This document shows positions 33,044-42,569 of a stretch of DNA of 64,000 nucleotides, piece by piece. This DNA is from Bradyrhizobium xenonodulans. Its GTDB lineage: Bacteria; Pseudomonadota; Alphaproteobacteria; Rhizobiales; Xanthobacteraceae. The translations under genes were made by a program, and so were the position numbers. The stretch lies in the NCBI RefSeq assembly GCF_027594865.1, contig NZ_CP089391.1:2138501-2202500 (forward strand), in the 5' to 3' direction. Each line of letters begins with the position of its first letter. Position 1 is the stretch's first letter. The notes below the pieces were generated by a model. It was not told the origin of the DNA. It saw only the letters and a list, made by a program, of their open reading frames with translations, and did no database searches.

Positions 33044-34186
33044 ATGAATGGAACGCAGAACAACATACAGCGCAAGGACCTGCCGGGGCAGGTCGTCCTC
33101 GTGCTGCAAGGCGGTGGCGCGCTCGGCTCTTACCAGGTCGGTGTCTACCAGGCGCTGCACGAGGCCGGCATCGAGCCGGACTGGATCATCGGCACCTCGA
33201 TCGGCGCGATCAATGCAAGCCTCATTGCGGGTAATGCTCCCGAGCACAGGCTCGCGCGCTTGAGGGAGTTCTGGAAGCGGATGGAGCAGACGCCGGTCTG
33301 GGACTGGCGCTCCGCGTTTCCCGGCTTCAACGAGAAGCTGGCCTATTGGTCGACCGTCACCCACGGCATTCCGGGTTTCTTCAGGCCCAATCCGCTGGCG
33401 CATGCAGGCGATTCCTTTCCGCTCGGCGCCGACCACGCCGGCTACTACTCGACCACGCCGCTCGAGACGACGTTGCGCGAGCTCGTCGATTTCGATCTGG
33501 CCAATCGCTGCGCGCCGCGCCTGACGGTCGGTGCGGCTCATGTCGGCACCAGCCAGATGCGCTATTTCGACAGCCGCGACGGCGAACTGACGGTGAAGCA
33601 TGTGATGGCCTCGGGCGCGTTGCCGCCGGCCTTCCCGGCGGTGCGCATCGACGGCGAGCTCTATTGGGACGGCGGCATCCTGTCGAACACGCCGACGGAA
33701 GCCGTGTTCGACGACAATCCGCGCAGGGACTCGCTGATTTTCTCGGTGCATCTGTGGAATCCCGTCGGCGCCGAGCCGACCACGATGGCGGAGGTGCTGA
33801 ACCGGCACAAGGACGTACAATATTCCAGCCGCATCGCGAGCCAGATCGCCCGCCAGCAGCAGGCCCATCGCCTGCGCCATGTCATCAACCAGCTCGCGGC
33901 GCGGCTTCCGGAGAGCGAGCGCAATGATCCGGCCGTGCGTGAGCTGACGAGCTATGGCTGCGCGACCCGGATGCATGTCGTGCGGCTGCTGGCACCGCAG
34001 CTCGACCGCGAAACCCACACCAAGGATATCGACTTCAGCCCGTCCGGCATCATGCGGCGCTGGGACGCGGGCTATGCTCACACCAGGTCCGTGCTGGAGC
34101 GAAGGCCATGGGTTGGCGAGTTCGATCCGCTCGCGGGCGTGGTCTTGCACGAGCATATGGACGAGCTGCCGATTGCGGCGGAGTGA
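33044..34186 (+). CDS. Patatin-like phospholipase family protein (DUF3734-type)
   Basis: 380 aa from the ATG at 33044, with CAGGAGCG upstream. The oxyanion loop is GGGALGSYQVGV (residues 23-34), the nucleophile Ser52 is in GTSIG (50-54), and the acid D209 is in YWDGGILSNTP, together giving the Ser-Asp dyad. The C-terminal part (about 240-340) matches DUF3734. It is a likely intracellular esterase or lipase. It follows 3-hydroxybutyrate dehydrogenase by 70 nt on the same strand, so a role in polyhydroxybutyrate or lipid turnover is plausible but inferred from context. Confidence 0.88.
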   Translation: MNGTQNNIQRKDLPGQVVLVLQGGGALGSYQVGVYQALHEAGIEPDWIIGTSIGAINASLIAGNAPEHRLARLREFWKRMEQTPVWDWRSAFPGFNEKLAYWSTVTHGIPGFFRPNPLAHAGDSFPLGADHAGYYSTTPLETTLRELVDFDLANRCAPRLTVGAAHVGTSQMRYFDSRDGELTVKHVMASGALPPAFPAVRIDGELYWDGGILSNTPTEAVFDDNPRRDSLIFSVHLWNPVGAEPTTMAEVLNRHKDVQYSSRIASQIARQQQAHRLRHVINQLAARLPESERNDPAVRELTSYGCATRMHVVRLLAPQLDRETHTKDIDFSPSGIMRRWDAGYAHTRSVLERRPWVGEFDPLAGVVLHEHMDELPIAAE

Positions 34187-34272
34187 GGGCCTCGTCCGTC
34201 ATTGTTTTTGCGCGGTGACGATTTCACCACGGCGTGGTCCGGGTTATCGTCGCCTCGTCTTCGTCGCGAGGC

Positions 34273-35229
34273 ATGCAATTGGTTACCGAGAAGGATCTGG
34301 AGGCCGCGCTCGACCTCGTCCGCGCTGACGCCGCAGGACCGGTTGCCGGCGTGTTCGGCCCAGCTTCGGTAACCTGGCAGATCGACCGCGAGGCCGTGAA
34401 CTTTCTCGGCGCCGGCCGCGCGCTGCTGCTTCAACTCGCCCATCCCTGGGTCGCTGCCGCGATCGCCGAGCACTCCAAAACCCTTGCCGATCCGATCGGC
34501 CGCTTTCATCGCACCTTCGACATCGTCTTCGCGATGGTGTTCGGCTCGCTCGACCGTGCGTTGCTGTCGTCGTGGCAGCTCCACCGGCGTCACTCCATGA
34601 TCGTCGGGGAGATGCCCGAGACGGTCGGTCCGTTCGCGGTGGGCTCGCGCTACTGCGCCAACGACATCCCGTCGCTGCGCTGGGTCCACGCGACGCTGGT
34701 CGAGACCGCGCTGATGGCGCACGATCTGGTGCTGCCACAGCTCTCGGTGGACGAGCGCGAACGCTACTGGAGCGAGAGCCGGATGTATGGCGCGCTGTTC
34801 GGGTTGACGGGGGATGATCTGCCGTCGGACTGGAGCGGTTTTGCGGCCTACACGGCAGCGATGGCGCAGTCGGAGACGCTGACCGTCAGTCCGGCCGCGC
34901 GCGAGATTGCCGCGCAGATTTTTGGCGGTGCGCGTCCCTGGTTACGGCCGCCGCGCTGGTATCGGGCACTCACCGCGCGCCTGCTGCCGGAGCGCTTGCG
35001 CGCCGGCTTCGGCTTTGAGCTCGACGAGCGGGACAAGAGGGCCGCTGAGAATGCGCTGATATGGATCAGGCGCGTCTATCCGAAACTGCCCGACAGGCTG
35101 CGCTATGTCGGTCCGTACCAGGAGGCGCAGGCGCGGCTCCGCGGCGAGCTGGAGCCCGACTGGATGACCCGCTGCCTCAACAGGGTGTGGATCGGCCGGC
35201 CGCAGATGGACGTGCGCGGAAAGGGGTGA
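34273..35229 (+). CDS. MpaB/rubber-oxygenase-like (DUF2236) protein
   Basis: 318 aa. It contains LGAGRALLLQLAHPWVAAAIAEHS, DPIGRFHRTFDIVFAMVFGS and RRHSMIVGEMPETVG, then WVHATLVETALMAHDLVLPQL, the conserved His/Arg pattern of the DUF2236 family. That family includes fungal MpaB oxygenase and the haem-containing latex-clearing protein Lcp. Activity is unknown; most bacterial members are uncharacterised. The ATG at 34273 is chosen because it begins MQLVTEKDL; a GTG at 34234 has no ribosome site. It is 86 nt after the patatin gene on the same strand. Confidence 0.82.
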   Translation: MQLVTEKDLEAALDLVRADAAGPVAGVFGPASVTWQIDREAVNFLGAGRALLLQLAHPWVAAAIAEHSKTLADPIGRFHRTFDIVFAMVFGSLDRALLSSWQLHRRHSMIVGEMPETVGPFAVGSRYCANDIPSLRWVHATLVETALMAHDLVLPQLSVDERERYWSESRMYGALFGLTGDDLPSDWSGFAAYTAAMAQSETLTVSPAAREIAAQIFGGARPWLRPPRWYRALTARLLPERLRAGFGFELDERDKRAAENALIWIRRVYPKLPDRLRYVGPYQEAQARLRGELEPDWMTRCLNRVWIGRPQMDVRGKG

Positions 35230-35289
35230 GGGCTGCGCTCGTGTCCCGGGCGCGCTCGCCATCACGGAGTTTGAGGAGGCACGTCGGTC

Positions 35290-36705
35290 TCACACCGACG
35301 CCAGCTTCCGGTACAGCGCGCTGTAACTTCCTGCCGAGATGCTCCAGGAGAACGACCGGCCCATGGCGCTGCGGCGCATGGCATCGAGCTGGTCTTGCGC
35401 CATGAAGGCGGAGAAGGCGCGGCGGACGCCGCCGAGGAAGGATTCATGCGACGGTCTCGAGAACAGGAAGCCGGTCTCGCCATCGGTGATGGTCTCCGCG
35501 AGGCCGCCGGTCTGGTGGCCGATCGGGAGCGAGCCGAAGCGCTGGGCGTACATCTGGCTGAGGCCGCAGGGCTCGAAGCGCGACGGCATCAAGGTGAAGT
35601 CGCTGCCGGCGAAGATACGCCGCGCCTGGGCGTCGTTGAAGCCGATCACCACCCCGATGGCATCGGGGCGGCGGCGATGGGCGTCGATCAGCGCCTGCTC
35701 GAGCGCCGGCTCGCCGGAGCCGGTGACCACGATCTGCCCGCCGGCATCGACGATCTCGTCGGCGGCTGCCAGCACGAGATCGATGCCCTTCTGGTGCACG
35801 AGGCGCGCGACGATGCCGAACATCGGCCCGCGCGACACCGCAAGCCCGAACTGCTTGCGCACGTAATCGGCATTGGCCTTCTTGCCGACCCAGTCGCCGG
35901 CGCCGAATTGCTGGGCGAGCTGGGCGCAGGAGCGCGGATCCCAACTCTCGTCGATGCCGTTGAGGATGCCGGTGAGCTCGGCGGCATCCGAGCGGACGCG
36001 CAGCAGGCCTTCGAGGCCGCAGCCGAATTCCTCCGTCGTGATCTCGCGCGCATAGGTGCCGCTGACCGTCGTGAGGTGCGAGGCATAGACGAGGCCAGCC
36101 TTGAGGAAGGAGAGCTGGTCGTAGAACTCGACGCCGTCGATGTGGAAGGAGCTTTCGGGGACGCCGATCCGCCGCAGCGAGTCCTTCGGGAAGAGGCCCT
36201 GATAGGCGAGGTTGTGGATGGTCAGGATCGACGGCAGCTTGGCCCCGCGCCAGGCGAGGTAGGCCGGCACGAGCGAGGCCTGCCAGTCGTTGGCATGGAT
36301 CAGGTCTGCTGCCCAATTCTTGTCCAGCTTGCCCATGGCCAGCTCGGCGGCTGCCGAGGCAAAGCGCGCAAAGCGGATGTCGTTGTCCGGCCAGTCGCGT
36401 CCGGTTTCGTCGCCATAGGGATTGCCGGGCCGGTCGTAGAGTTGTGAGCACAACAGCACATAGACCGGCAGCCCGTCCTTGGTCGCGGCCCGGCCGAGCG
36501 AGCAGGCCGGCATCTCCGCGAACGGCGGGCAGCGGCCAACGATCTGAATATGCGTGAGTTGTTCGATGATGTCGCGATAGCCGGGCAGCATCACCCGGAT
36601 ATCGGCGAAGGGGCGGAGCGCCCTGGGGAGGGCAGCGGAAACGGCCCCAAGTCCGCCGACGCGGACGAAGTCGTCCATCTCTGTCGTGACGAATAAGACC
36701 CTCAA
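35290..36705 (-). CDS. glgA: Glycogen synthase (GT5)
   Basis: 471 aa, the usual bacterial GlgA length. ADP-glucose site: R15-V-G-G-L (the family has K15-x-G-G-L). Other motifs are HANDWQASLVPAYL, LTIHNLAYQG, GIVARLVHQKGIDL and MPSRFEPCGLSQMYAQRFGSLPIGHQTGGLAETI, all typical. It elongates alpha-1,4-glucan using ADP-glucose. The Lys15-to-Arg change is unusual. It is not next to glgB, glgC or glgX here. The protein is otherwise full length and the start fits the family (MRVLFVTTEMDDFVRVGGLG). Confidence 0.93.
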   Translation of the reverse strand: MRVLFVTTEMDDFVRVGGLGAVSAALPRALRPFADIRVMLPGYRDIIEQLTHIQIVGRCPPFAEMPACSLGRAATKDGLPVYVLLCSQLYDRPGNPYGDETGRDWPDNDIRFARFASAAAELAMGKLDKNWAADLIHANDWQASLVPAYLAWRGAKLPSILTIHNLAYQGLFPKDSLRRIGVPESSFHIDGVEFYDQLSFLKAGLVYASHLTTVSGTYAREITTEEFGCGLEGLLRVRSDAAELTGILNGIDESWDPRSCAQLAQQFGAGDWVGKKANADYVRKQFGLAVSRGPMFGIVARLVHQKGIDLVLAAADEIVDAGGQIVVTGSGEPALEQALIDAHRRRPDAIGVVIGFNDAQARRIFAGSDFTLMPSRFEPCGLSQMYAQRFGSLPIGHQTGGLAETITDGETGFLFSRPSHESFLGGVRRAFSAFMAQDQLDAMRRSAMGRSFSWSISAGSYSALYRKLASV

Positions 36706-36898
36706 GAACGATTGCCCTCTTCCGATCCCGATTGCTGCTATGCAAGATCAGGTCCACTTGCTCCTGGAAATCTCAAGCCCCCCACGAGACGCATCGGTTC
36801 GGTAAAGACTTTCCTACTCAGCCGCCGCCCTCTAGGGTCGGCGCCCAACAAGAGAGAACTTCGATAGTTCCTAAGAGATCGAGGGGGCGTAAGCAGGC

Positions 36899-38095
36899 AT
36901 GCAACTAGCAGATAAGCATGAGGGGACGACGACAAAGGCCTTCGCGGGCCTCAGGGTCCTGGATTTTTCGACCACCATCGCCGGCCCCCATTGCGCCCGC
37001 ATGCTCGCCGACATGGGCGCCGAGGTCATCAAGATCGAGACCGACGGCGGCGAGACGATGCGGACCCGGCCGCCGCTGCGCAAGGGCTGCAGCACCGCGT
37101 TCGGCCAGCTCAATGTCGGCAAGAAGAGCGTGGTGCTCGACCTCAAATCCGAGGACGGCAAGGAGGCGGTGCGACGGCTGGTCGCGACATCGGACATCCT
37201 GGTCGAGAACTTCCGCCCGGGTGTGATGCGCCGCCTGCGGCTCGACTACGACAGCCTGCGCCCGGTCAACCCGAAGCTGATCTACTGCTCCATCTCGGGC
37301 TATGGCCAGAGCGGCCCCTCGGCCGAACTGCCGGCCTACGCGCCGGTGATCCATGCGGCCTCCGGCTACGACATGGCGCATCTCGCCTACCAGCCCGGGC
37401 GCAGCCGCCCCGATTATTGCGGCATCTACCATGCCGACGTCGTCACCGGTACCTACGGCTTCGGCGCGATCGCGTCCGCGCTCTATCAGCGCACCGTGAC
37501 CGGGCTCGGCCAGCACATCGACGTCTCCATGCTGGAATCGATGCTGTCGCTGACGCTGACCGAATTGCAGAGCGCGCAATTCGCCGTAAAGCCGCCGCCG
37601 CGCCCGATGTTCGGCCCGACCGAGACGGCAAGCGGCTATGTCATGATCACGGTCGCCAGCGAGAAGACGTTTCAGGGATTGATGGGGGTGATCGGCCGCC
37701 CCGAATGGATCTCCGATCCGCGGTTCTCGACCTACGCCGCGCGCCGCGAGAACTGGGCGGAGGTGATGGACGGCGTCGAAGCCTGGTCGCGGCAGCTCAC
37801 GACCGATGCCTGTCTTGCCGCGCTCGGCGCTGCCGGCGTGCCGGCCTCGGCCTATCGCACCGTGTCCGAGGCGCTGGCCGATCCGCAGCTCGCGCACCGG
37901 CAGGCGCTCTCGTCTGTGGAGGACGGCGGCGGCTCGTTCCAGGTGCTCAACCTGCCGTTCCGGATGTCTGGCGCCGACACCGCGCCCGCCAAGGCGATGG
38001 CCGTGCTCGGCGAGCACACGGATGCACTGCGCGATGAGATCGGCCTCGCCGATCACGCGCCAATTCCGACAGGCAAAACGGCCGCGACGCGCTAA
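36899..38095 (+). CDS. CaiB/BaiF-type class III CoA-transferase
   Basis: 398 aa. The N-terminal half has GLRVLDFSTTIAGPHCARMLADMGAEVIKIE, typical of formyl-CoA:oxalate/carnitine-type CoA transferases. The expected catalytic aspartate is D180 in IYHADVVTGTYG. The C-terminal part carries EALADPQLAHRQAL. It moves CoA between carboxylic acids; the substrate is unknown. It is divergent from glgA. There is a 132-nt gap before the ABC importer operon, which may be functionally linked. Confidence 0.87.
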   Translation: MQLADKHEGTTTKAFAGLRVLDFSTTIAGPHCARMLADMGAEVIKIETDGGETMRTRPPLRKGCSTAFGQLNVGKKSVVLDLKSEDGKEAVRRLVATSDILVENFRPGVMRRLRLDYDSLRPVNPKLIYCSISGYGQSGPSAELPAYAPVIHAASGYDMAHLAYQPGRSRPDYCGIYHADVVTGTYGFGAIASALYQRTVTGLGQHIDVSMLESMLSLTLTELQSAQFAVKPPPRPMFGPTETASGYVMITVASEKTFQGLMGVIGRPEWISDPRFSTYAARRENWAEVMDGVEAWSRQLTTDACLAALGAAGVPASAYRTVSEALADPQLAHRQALSSVEDGGGSFQVLNLPFRMSGADTAPAKAMAVLGEHTDALRDEIGLADHAPIPTGKTAATR

Positions 38096-38227
38096 GCACC
38101 GTTGTGCCGCACCTGCGGCGTGCAATCTCTCGTGTGTTCCTCTTGCCGCGGCGAGCATTTGTCGCCAAGCTCGCCCCCGAGTCATTCAACGATCCGAAAC
38201 ATCGGACGAGGGATCCCGGGAGGAACC

Positions 38228-39763
38228 ATGACCAACATTGCTGCCGCGGCGCGCAAGCACGCACCGATTTTCCTTGTTGCGGCATTTGCGCTTGTTTCGC
38301 CCGCGCAGGCGCAGAAGCCAGGCGGCAGCATCACCGTCGGCCAGGAGCTGGAGATTTCGGGCTTCGATCCGCTCAAGGTCGGCGTCTTCGACTCCTCGGG
38401 CTTCACCGCTGCGGCTGCGATCTTCGACACCCTCACCACGCTCGACGACAAGGGCGGGGCGGCGCCGAAGCTCGCGGAATCCTGGACGCATTCCGATGAC
38501 TACAAGACCTGGACCTTCAAGCTGCGCAAGGGCGTGAAATTCCATGACGGCACGCCGTTCAATGCGCAGGCCTTCAAGGAAAACTTCGACCGGCAGAAGG
38601 ACCCGGCCAACAAGTGCCGCTGCGCCTTCTACATCACCAACGTCAAGGAGGTGCTGGCGCCCGACGAATACACCGTCGTCTATAATCTCACCGACCCTTC
38701 GGTAAATTGGCCCGCCGTGATCAGCATCCAGAGCACCAACAACGTGGTGCAGTCGCCGACGGCGTGGAAGACCAAGGGCGACGACTATAATCGTAATCCC
38801 GTCGGCACCGGCCCCTACATCCTGAAATCATGGACTGCGGGCGACCGGATGGTGCTGGAGAAGAACCCGGACTACTGGAACAAGGGCCATCCCTATCTCG
38901 ACCGCATCGTCCTGAAGCCACTGCCCGACGCGCAGTCGCGCTTTGCATCGCTGCAGTCGGGCGAGGCCGATATCATCTGGGACGACGAGAACGACGCCGA
39001 CAACATCATGAAGGCGCAGAAGGACTCCAAGCTCACCGTGCACACCTACAAGGGCTCGGGCGCGCAGGTCTATGCCTTCAACACCAAGGTGGCGCCGTTC
39101 GACGACGTCCGTGTGCGCCAGGCGCTGGTGATGGCGATCGACCGTCCCAAGATGTCGCAGGCGATCAGCAACGGCCTGAGCCGGCCTGCGTCCAACCCTT
39201 ACGGCGACGGCTCCTGGGTCAAGTGCAAGGACGACGGCGCGCTGCCGTTCGACGTCGAGAAGGCCAAGGCGCTGATCAAGGATTACGGCAAGCCGGTCGA
39301 GTTCAAGATGCTGGTGACCGCGACGCCGCGCGGCCGCATGATCGGCCAGGTGCTCCAGCAATTCTGGAAGCGGGCCGGCGCCAACATGGAGATCGAGCAG
39401 GTCGATCAGGCCACGATCCCGTCGCGCGCCTTCACCCGCCAGTTCCAGATGACGCCGTGGCGCATCGTCGATCTCGCCGACCCCGATCCGCAGATGTACG
39501 CGAACTTCCGCACCGGCAGCCCGCTCGCGCTCGCCGGCCTCGCAGATCCGGAGCTCGACAGGCTGCTCGACCATGCGCGCGTCACCGCCGATATCGGCCA
39601 GCGCACCGACGATTATTGCGCGATCAGCCGCCTGATCAACAAGGAGGCGATCTGGTTCTGGACCTTTCAGAATACCTATTACGCGCTGTCGAGCGCCAAG
39701 CTGAAAGGCTTTCCAAAGATCTACAACAGCGTGATCGACGTCTCGAATACCTGGCTGGAATGA
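38228..39763 (+). CDS. ABC transporter periplasmic substrate-binding protein, family 5 (dipeptide/nickel type)
   Basis: 511 aa from the ATG at 38228, with GGGAGGAACC just upstream. Signal peptide 1-28 (IFLVAAFALVSPAQA cleavage), then GSITVGQELEISGFDPLK and the family 5 motif AESWTHSDDYKTWTFKLRKGVKFHDGTPFNAQAF. Receptor of the oligopeptide, dipeptide or other ligand importer encoded by the following four genes. Specificity cannot be read from sequence. It is seven nt from the next gene. Confidence 0.92.
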   Translation: MTNIAAAARKHAPIFLVAAFALVSPAQAQKPGGSITVGQELEISGFDPLKVGVFDSSGFTAAAAIFDTLTTLDDKGGAAPKLAESWTHSDDYKTWTFKLRKGVKFHDGTPFNAQAFKENFDRQKDPANKCRCAFYITNVKEVLAPDEYTVVYNLTDPSVNWPAVISIQSTNNVVQSPTAWKTKGDDYNRNPVGTGPYILKSWTAGDRMVLEKNPDYWNKGHPYLDRIVLKPLPDAQSRFASLQSGEADIIWDDENDADNIMKAQKDSKLTVHTYKGSGAQVYAFNTKVAPFDDVRVRQALVMAIDRPKMSQAISNGLSRPASNPYGDGSWVKCKDDGALPFDVEKAKALIKDYGKPVEFKMLVTATPRGRMIGQVLQQFWKRAGANMEIEQVDQATIPSRAFTRQFQMTPWRIVDLADPDPQMYANFRTGSPLALAGLADPELDRLLDHARVTADIGQRTDDYCAISRLINKEAIWFWTFQNTYYALSSAKLKGFPKIYNSVIDVSNTWLE

Positions 39764-39770
39764 CCGCGCG

Positions 39771-40721
39771 ATGCTGAACTTCGTCGTTCGGCGGCTGCTT
39801 GCCATCCTGCCGGTGTTGCTTGCCGTCTCGCTGCTCACGTTCCTGATCGCTTCGCTGCTGCCGGGCGATCTCGCTCTCGTCATCCTCGGCGACCAGGCGA
39901 CGCCGGAGAATGTCGCGGCGTTGCGGCGTGACATGGGGCTGGATCAGCCGCTGTGGTGGCGTTACCTGAGCTGGCTCGGGCACGTGCTGCAAGGCGATCT
40001 CGGCCGTTCGTTCCGCACCGGGCAGACGGTGCTCCAGGCGGTTTCCGAGCGTATACCGGTTTCGCTCGAGCTGATGCTGATGGCCGAGTTCATCGGGCTC
40101 CTGATCGGCGTTCCCGTTGCGATCGCCTGCGCCGCGCGCGCCGGCGGCGCGTTCGACCGCTTCATGACCGGCAGCGCCTTCGCCATGCTGTCGATGCCGT
40201 CCTTCCTGGTCGCGATCCTGCTGATCTATCTGTTCGCCGTCGAGCTGCACTGGCTGCCGGCGACGGGCTATGTGCCGTTCACCGAGGCGCCGCTTTCCAA
40301 TTTGCGCTTCTTCGTGCTGCCGGCGCTGACGCTGGCGCTGGCGGAATGGCCGGGCATCATGCGGGTGCTGCGCTCCGACATGATCGCGACCTTGCAGGAG
40401 GACTACATCGCGCTCGCGAAAGCAAAAGGCCTCAAGCCTTCCCGCATCCTGTTCGTGCACGCGCTGAAGCCATCGTCGCTGACCCTGGTGACGGTGACAG
40501 GCATCAATATCGGCCGCCTGCTCGGCGGCACGCTGATCGTGGAATCGATCTTCGCGCTGCCCGGCATCGGCCGGCTCTTGGTCGGGGCGATCTACACCCG
40601 CGACCTCGTCATCCTTCAGGGCGTGGTGCTGCTGGTCGCCTGCGGCTTCGTCATCGTCAATTTCATCGTCGACATGCTCTACGCCGTGCTCGATCCGAGG
40701 ATCCGTCATGGCCACGCTTGA
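39771..40721 (+). CDS. ABC transporter permease, DppB type
   Basis: 316 aa with six membrane helices. It begins MLNFVVRRLLAILPVLLAVSLLTFLIASLLPGD, the DppB/OppB N-terminus, and contains the EAA-like loop YIALAKAKGLKPSRILFVHALKP. It forms the channel with the DppC-type permease encoded next. It overlaps the next gene by 14 nt. Confidence 0.93.
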   Translation: MLNFVVRRLLAILPVLLAVSLLTFLIASLLPGDLALVILGDQATPENVAALRRDMGLDQPLWWRYLSWLGHVLQGDLGRSFRTGQTVLQAVSERIPVSLELMLMAEFIGLLIGVPVAIACAARAGGAFDRFMTGSAFAMLSMPSFLVAILLIYLFAVELHWLPATGYVPFTEAPLSNLRFFVLPALTLALAEWPGIMRVLRSDMIATLQEDYIALAKAKGLKPSRILFVHALKPSSLTLVTVTGINIGRLLGGTLIVESIFALPGIGRLLVGAIYTRDLVILQGVVLLVACGFVIVNFIVDMLYAVLDPRIRHGHA

Positions 40722-41580
40722 GCTGTCAATCCAGGACGAGGCGACGGCCGCGCCGGTTCGCCGCACGCGCAAGCTCGGCCTGTTGTTCTGGTTCGCGAGC
40801 GCCTGGCTCGCGATCATCCTTGCGCTTGCGATCCTCGCGCCGGTGCTGCCGCTGCAGAACCCTGTCGACATGGACATGCTGGAGCGCCGTGCCGCGTTCT
40901 CCACCGAGCACTGGCTCGGCACCGACGGGCTCGGCCGCGACGAATTCGCCCGGCTGATCTTTGGCGCACGGGTCTCGCTGACGGTGGGTCTGCTCGCGCC
41001 GATGATCGGGCTGGTTTTCGGCGGTGCGATCGGCCTGCTTGCCGGCTATTTCCGGGGCCGGTTCGAGACGCTGGTGGTCGGCAGCATGGACGTGCTGCTG
41101 GCCTTTCCGCCGCTGATCTTCGCGCTCGCCGTGGTCGCCTATCTCGGCCAATCGATTCCCAATCTCACCATCATTCTCGGCGTGCTCGGCATTCCCGCCT
41201 TCATGCGCGTGGCGCGCGCGGCGACGCTGAGCCTGGCGCGACGCGAGTTCGTGATCGCGGCCGAAGCGCTAGGGGCCAGCCATGCGCGCATCCTGCTGCG
41301 CGAGCTGCTGCCGAACGTGATCCTGCCGCTGCTCGCCTTCTTCCTGCTCGGCGTCGCCGTCACCATCGTGGTCGAGGGCGCGCTGTCGTTCCTCGGTCTC
41401 GGCGTGCCGCCGCCGATGGCGAGCTGGGGCAGCATGATCGGGGAAGGGCGCGACAGCCTCGACGTCGCGCCGCGGCTGGCCTTCCTGCCGGCGGCAGGGC
41501 TGTTCCTGACCGTGCTGGCGTTCAACCTGGTCGGCGATACCATGCGGGCCCTCACCGACCCGCGTCAGGGGGCGCTGTGA
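40708..41580 (+). CDS. ABC transporter permease, DppC type
   Basis: 290 aa, about six membrane helices. Contains WLGTDGLGRDEFARLIFGARVSL and FVIAAEALGASHARILLRELLPN, the DppC/OppC signatures. Its ATG lies inside the end of the DppB-type gene and its stop overlaps the GTG of the next gene, so translation is coupled across the operon. Confidence 0.93.
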   Translation: MATLELSIQDEATAAPVRRTRKLGLLFWFASAWLAIILALAILAPVLPLQNPVDMDMLERRAAFSTEHWLGTDGLGRDEFARLIFGARVSLTVGLLAPMIGLVFGGAIGLLAGYFRGRFETLVVGSMDVLLAFPPLIFALAVVAYLGQSIPNLTIILGVLGIPAFMRVARAATLSLARREFVIAAEALGASHARILLRELLPNVILPLLAFFLLGVAVTIVVEGALSFLGLGVPPPMASWGSMIGEGRDSLDVAPRLAFLPAAGLFLTVLAFNLVGDTMRALTDPRQGAL

Positions 41581-42569
41581 GCGTGCCGCTGCTGACCATC
41601 GAGGACGTCGCGGTCGAGCTGCCGACCCCGCGCGGCAATTTGCGCGCTGTCGACCATGTCGACCTGTCGCTGGAGGCGGGCCGTACGCTCGGCATCGTCG
41701 GCGAATCCGGCTGCGGCAAGACCATGCTGTCGCGTGCGGTGCTTCAGCTGCTGCCGAAGAAGGCGAAGCTGACGGGACGCGTGATGTTCGGCGGTCAGGA
41801 TCTGGTGCGGCTCGATGCGGAACGCCTGCGGCGCCTGCGGGGGCGCGACCTCGCGGTCGTGTTCCAGGATCCCATGACCTCCCTCAACCCGGTGCTCACC
41901 ATCGGCACCCAGCTGATGGAGACGATCCAGGAGCACCTCGAGCTCGATGCGCCGGCGGCGCGCAAGCGGGGCATCGACCTGCTCGCCGCCGTCGGCATCC
42001 CCGCGCCGGAGCAGCGGCTTGCGCAATATCCGCATCAATGTTCCGGCGGCATGCGCCAGCGCATCGCGATTGCGATCGCGCTGTCCTGCGAGCCGAAACT
42101 GCTGATCGCGGACGAGCCCACCACGGCGCTCGACGTCACCATCCAGGCGCAGATCCTCGATCTGCTCGCGCGCGAGCAGCGCCGCCGCCACATGGCGATG
42201 ATCATCATCACCCACGATCTCGGCGTGGTCGCCGGCCGCGCCGACGAGGTCGCCGTGATGTATGCGGGCAGGGTGGTCGAGCGCGCGCCGACGCAGGCAT
42301 TGTTCAAGCGCATGCACATGCCCTACACCGAGGCGCTGCTGGCGGCGATCCCGAAGCTCGAGACCGCGCCGCACACGCCGCTGCCCGCCATCTCCGGCCG
42401 TTCGCCCGATCCGACCCGGCCGCTGAAGGGCTGCTCCTTCGCGCCGCGCTGCCGCTATGCCACCGGGCGCTGCCATGGGGCGAAGCCCGAATTGAAGGGC
42501 GCGGAGTTGCCGGGTCATCTCTACGCCTGTTTCCACCCGATCCAGATGACGGAAGGGATCGGCGCATGA
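41577..42569 (+). CDS. ABC transporter ATP-binding protein, DppD type
   Basis: 330 aa. Walker [10 protein letters not shown]-loop [11 protein letters not shown], signature [16 protein letters not shown], Walker [15 protein letters not shown], and the C-terminal oligopeptide/dipeptide extension [14 protein letters not shown] with conserved cysteines. Starts with GTG overlapping the previous stop by 4 nt (GTGA). It pairs with the DppF-type ATPase. Confidence 0.93.
   Translation: MSVPLLTIEDVAVELPTPRGNLRAVDHVDLSLEAGRTLGIVGESGCGKTMLSRAVLQLLPKKAKLTGRVMFGGQDLVRLDAERLRRLRGRDLAVVFQDPMTSLNPVLTIGTQLMETIQEHLELDAPAARKRGIDLLAAVGIPAPEQRLAQYPHQCSGGMRQRIAIAIALSCEPKLLIADEPTTALDVTIQAQILDLLAREQRRRHMAMIIITHDLGVVAGRADEVAVMYAGRVVERAPTQALFKRMHMPYTEALLAAIPKLETAPHTPLPAISGRSPDPTRPLKGCSFAPRCRYATGRCHGAKPELKGAELPGHLYACFHPIQMTEGIGA

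Noticed and set aside
41577..42569. CSGG in place of LSGG in the DppD-type ATPase
   Set aside because: This position is variable in dipeptide/oligopeptide importer ATPases, so it was not treated as unusual.
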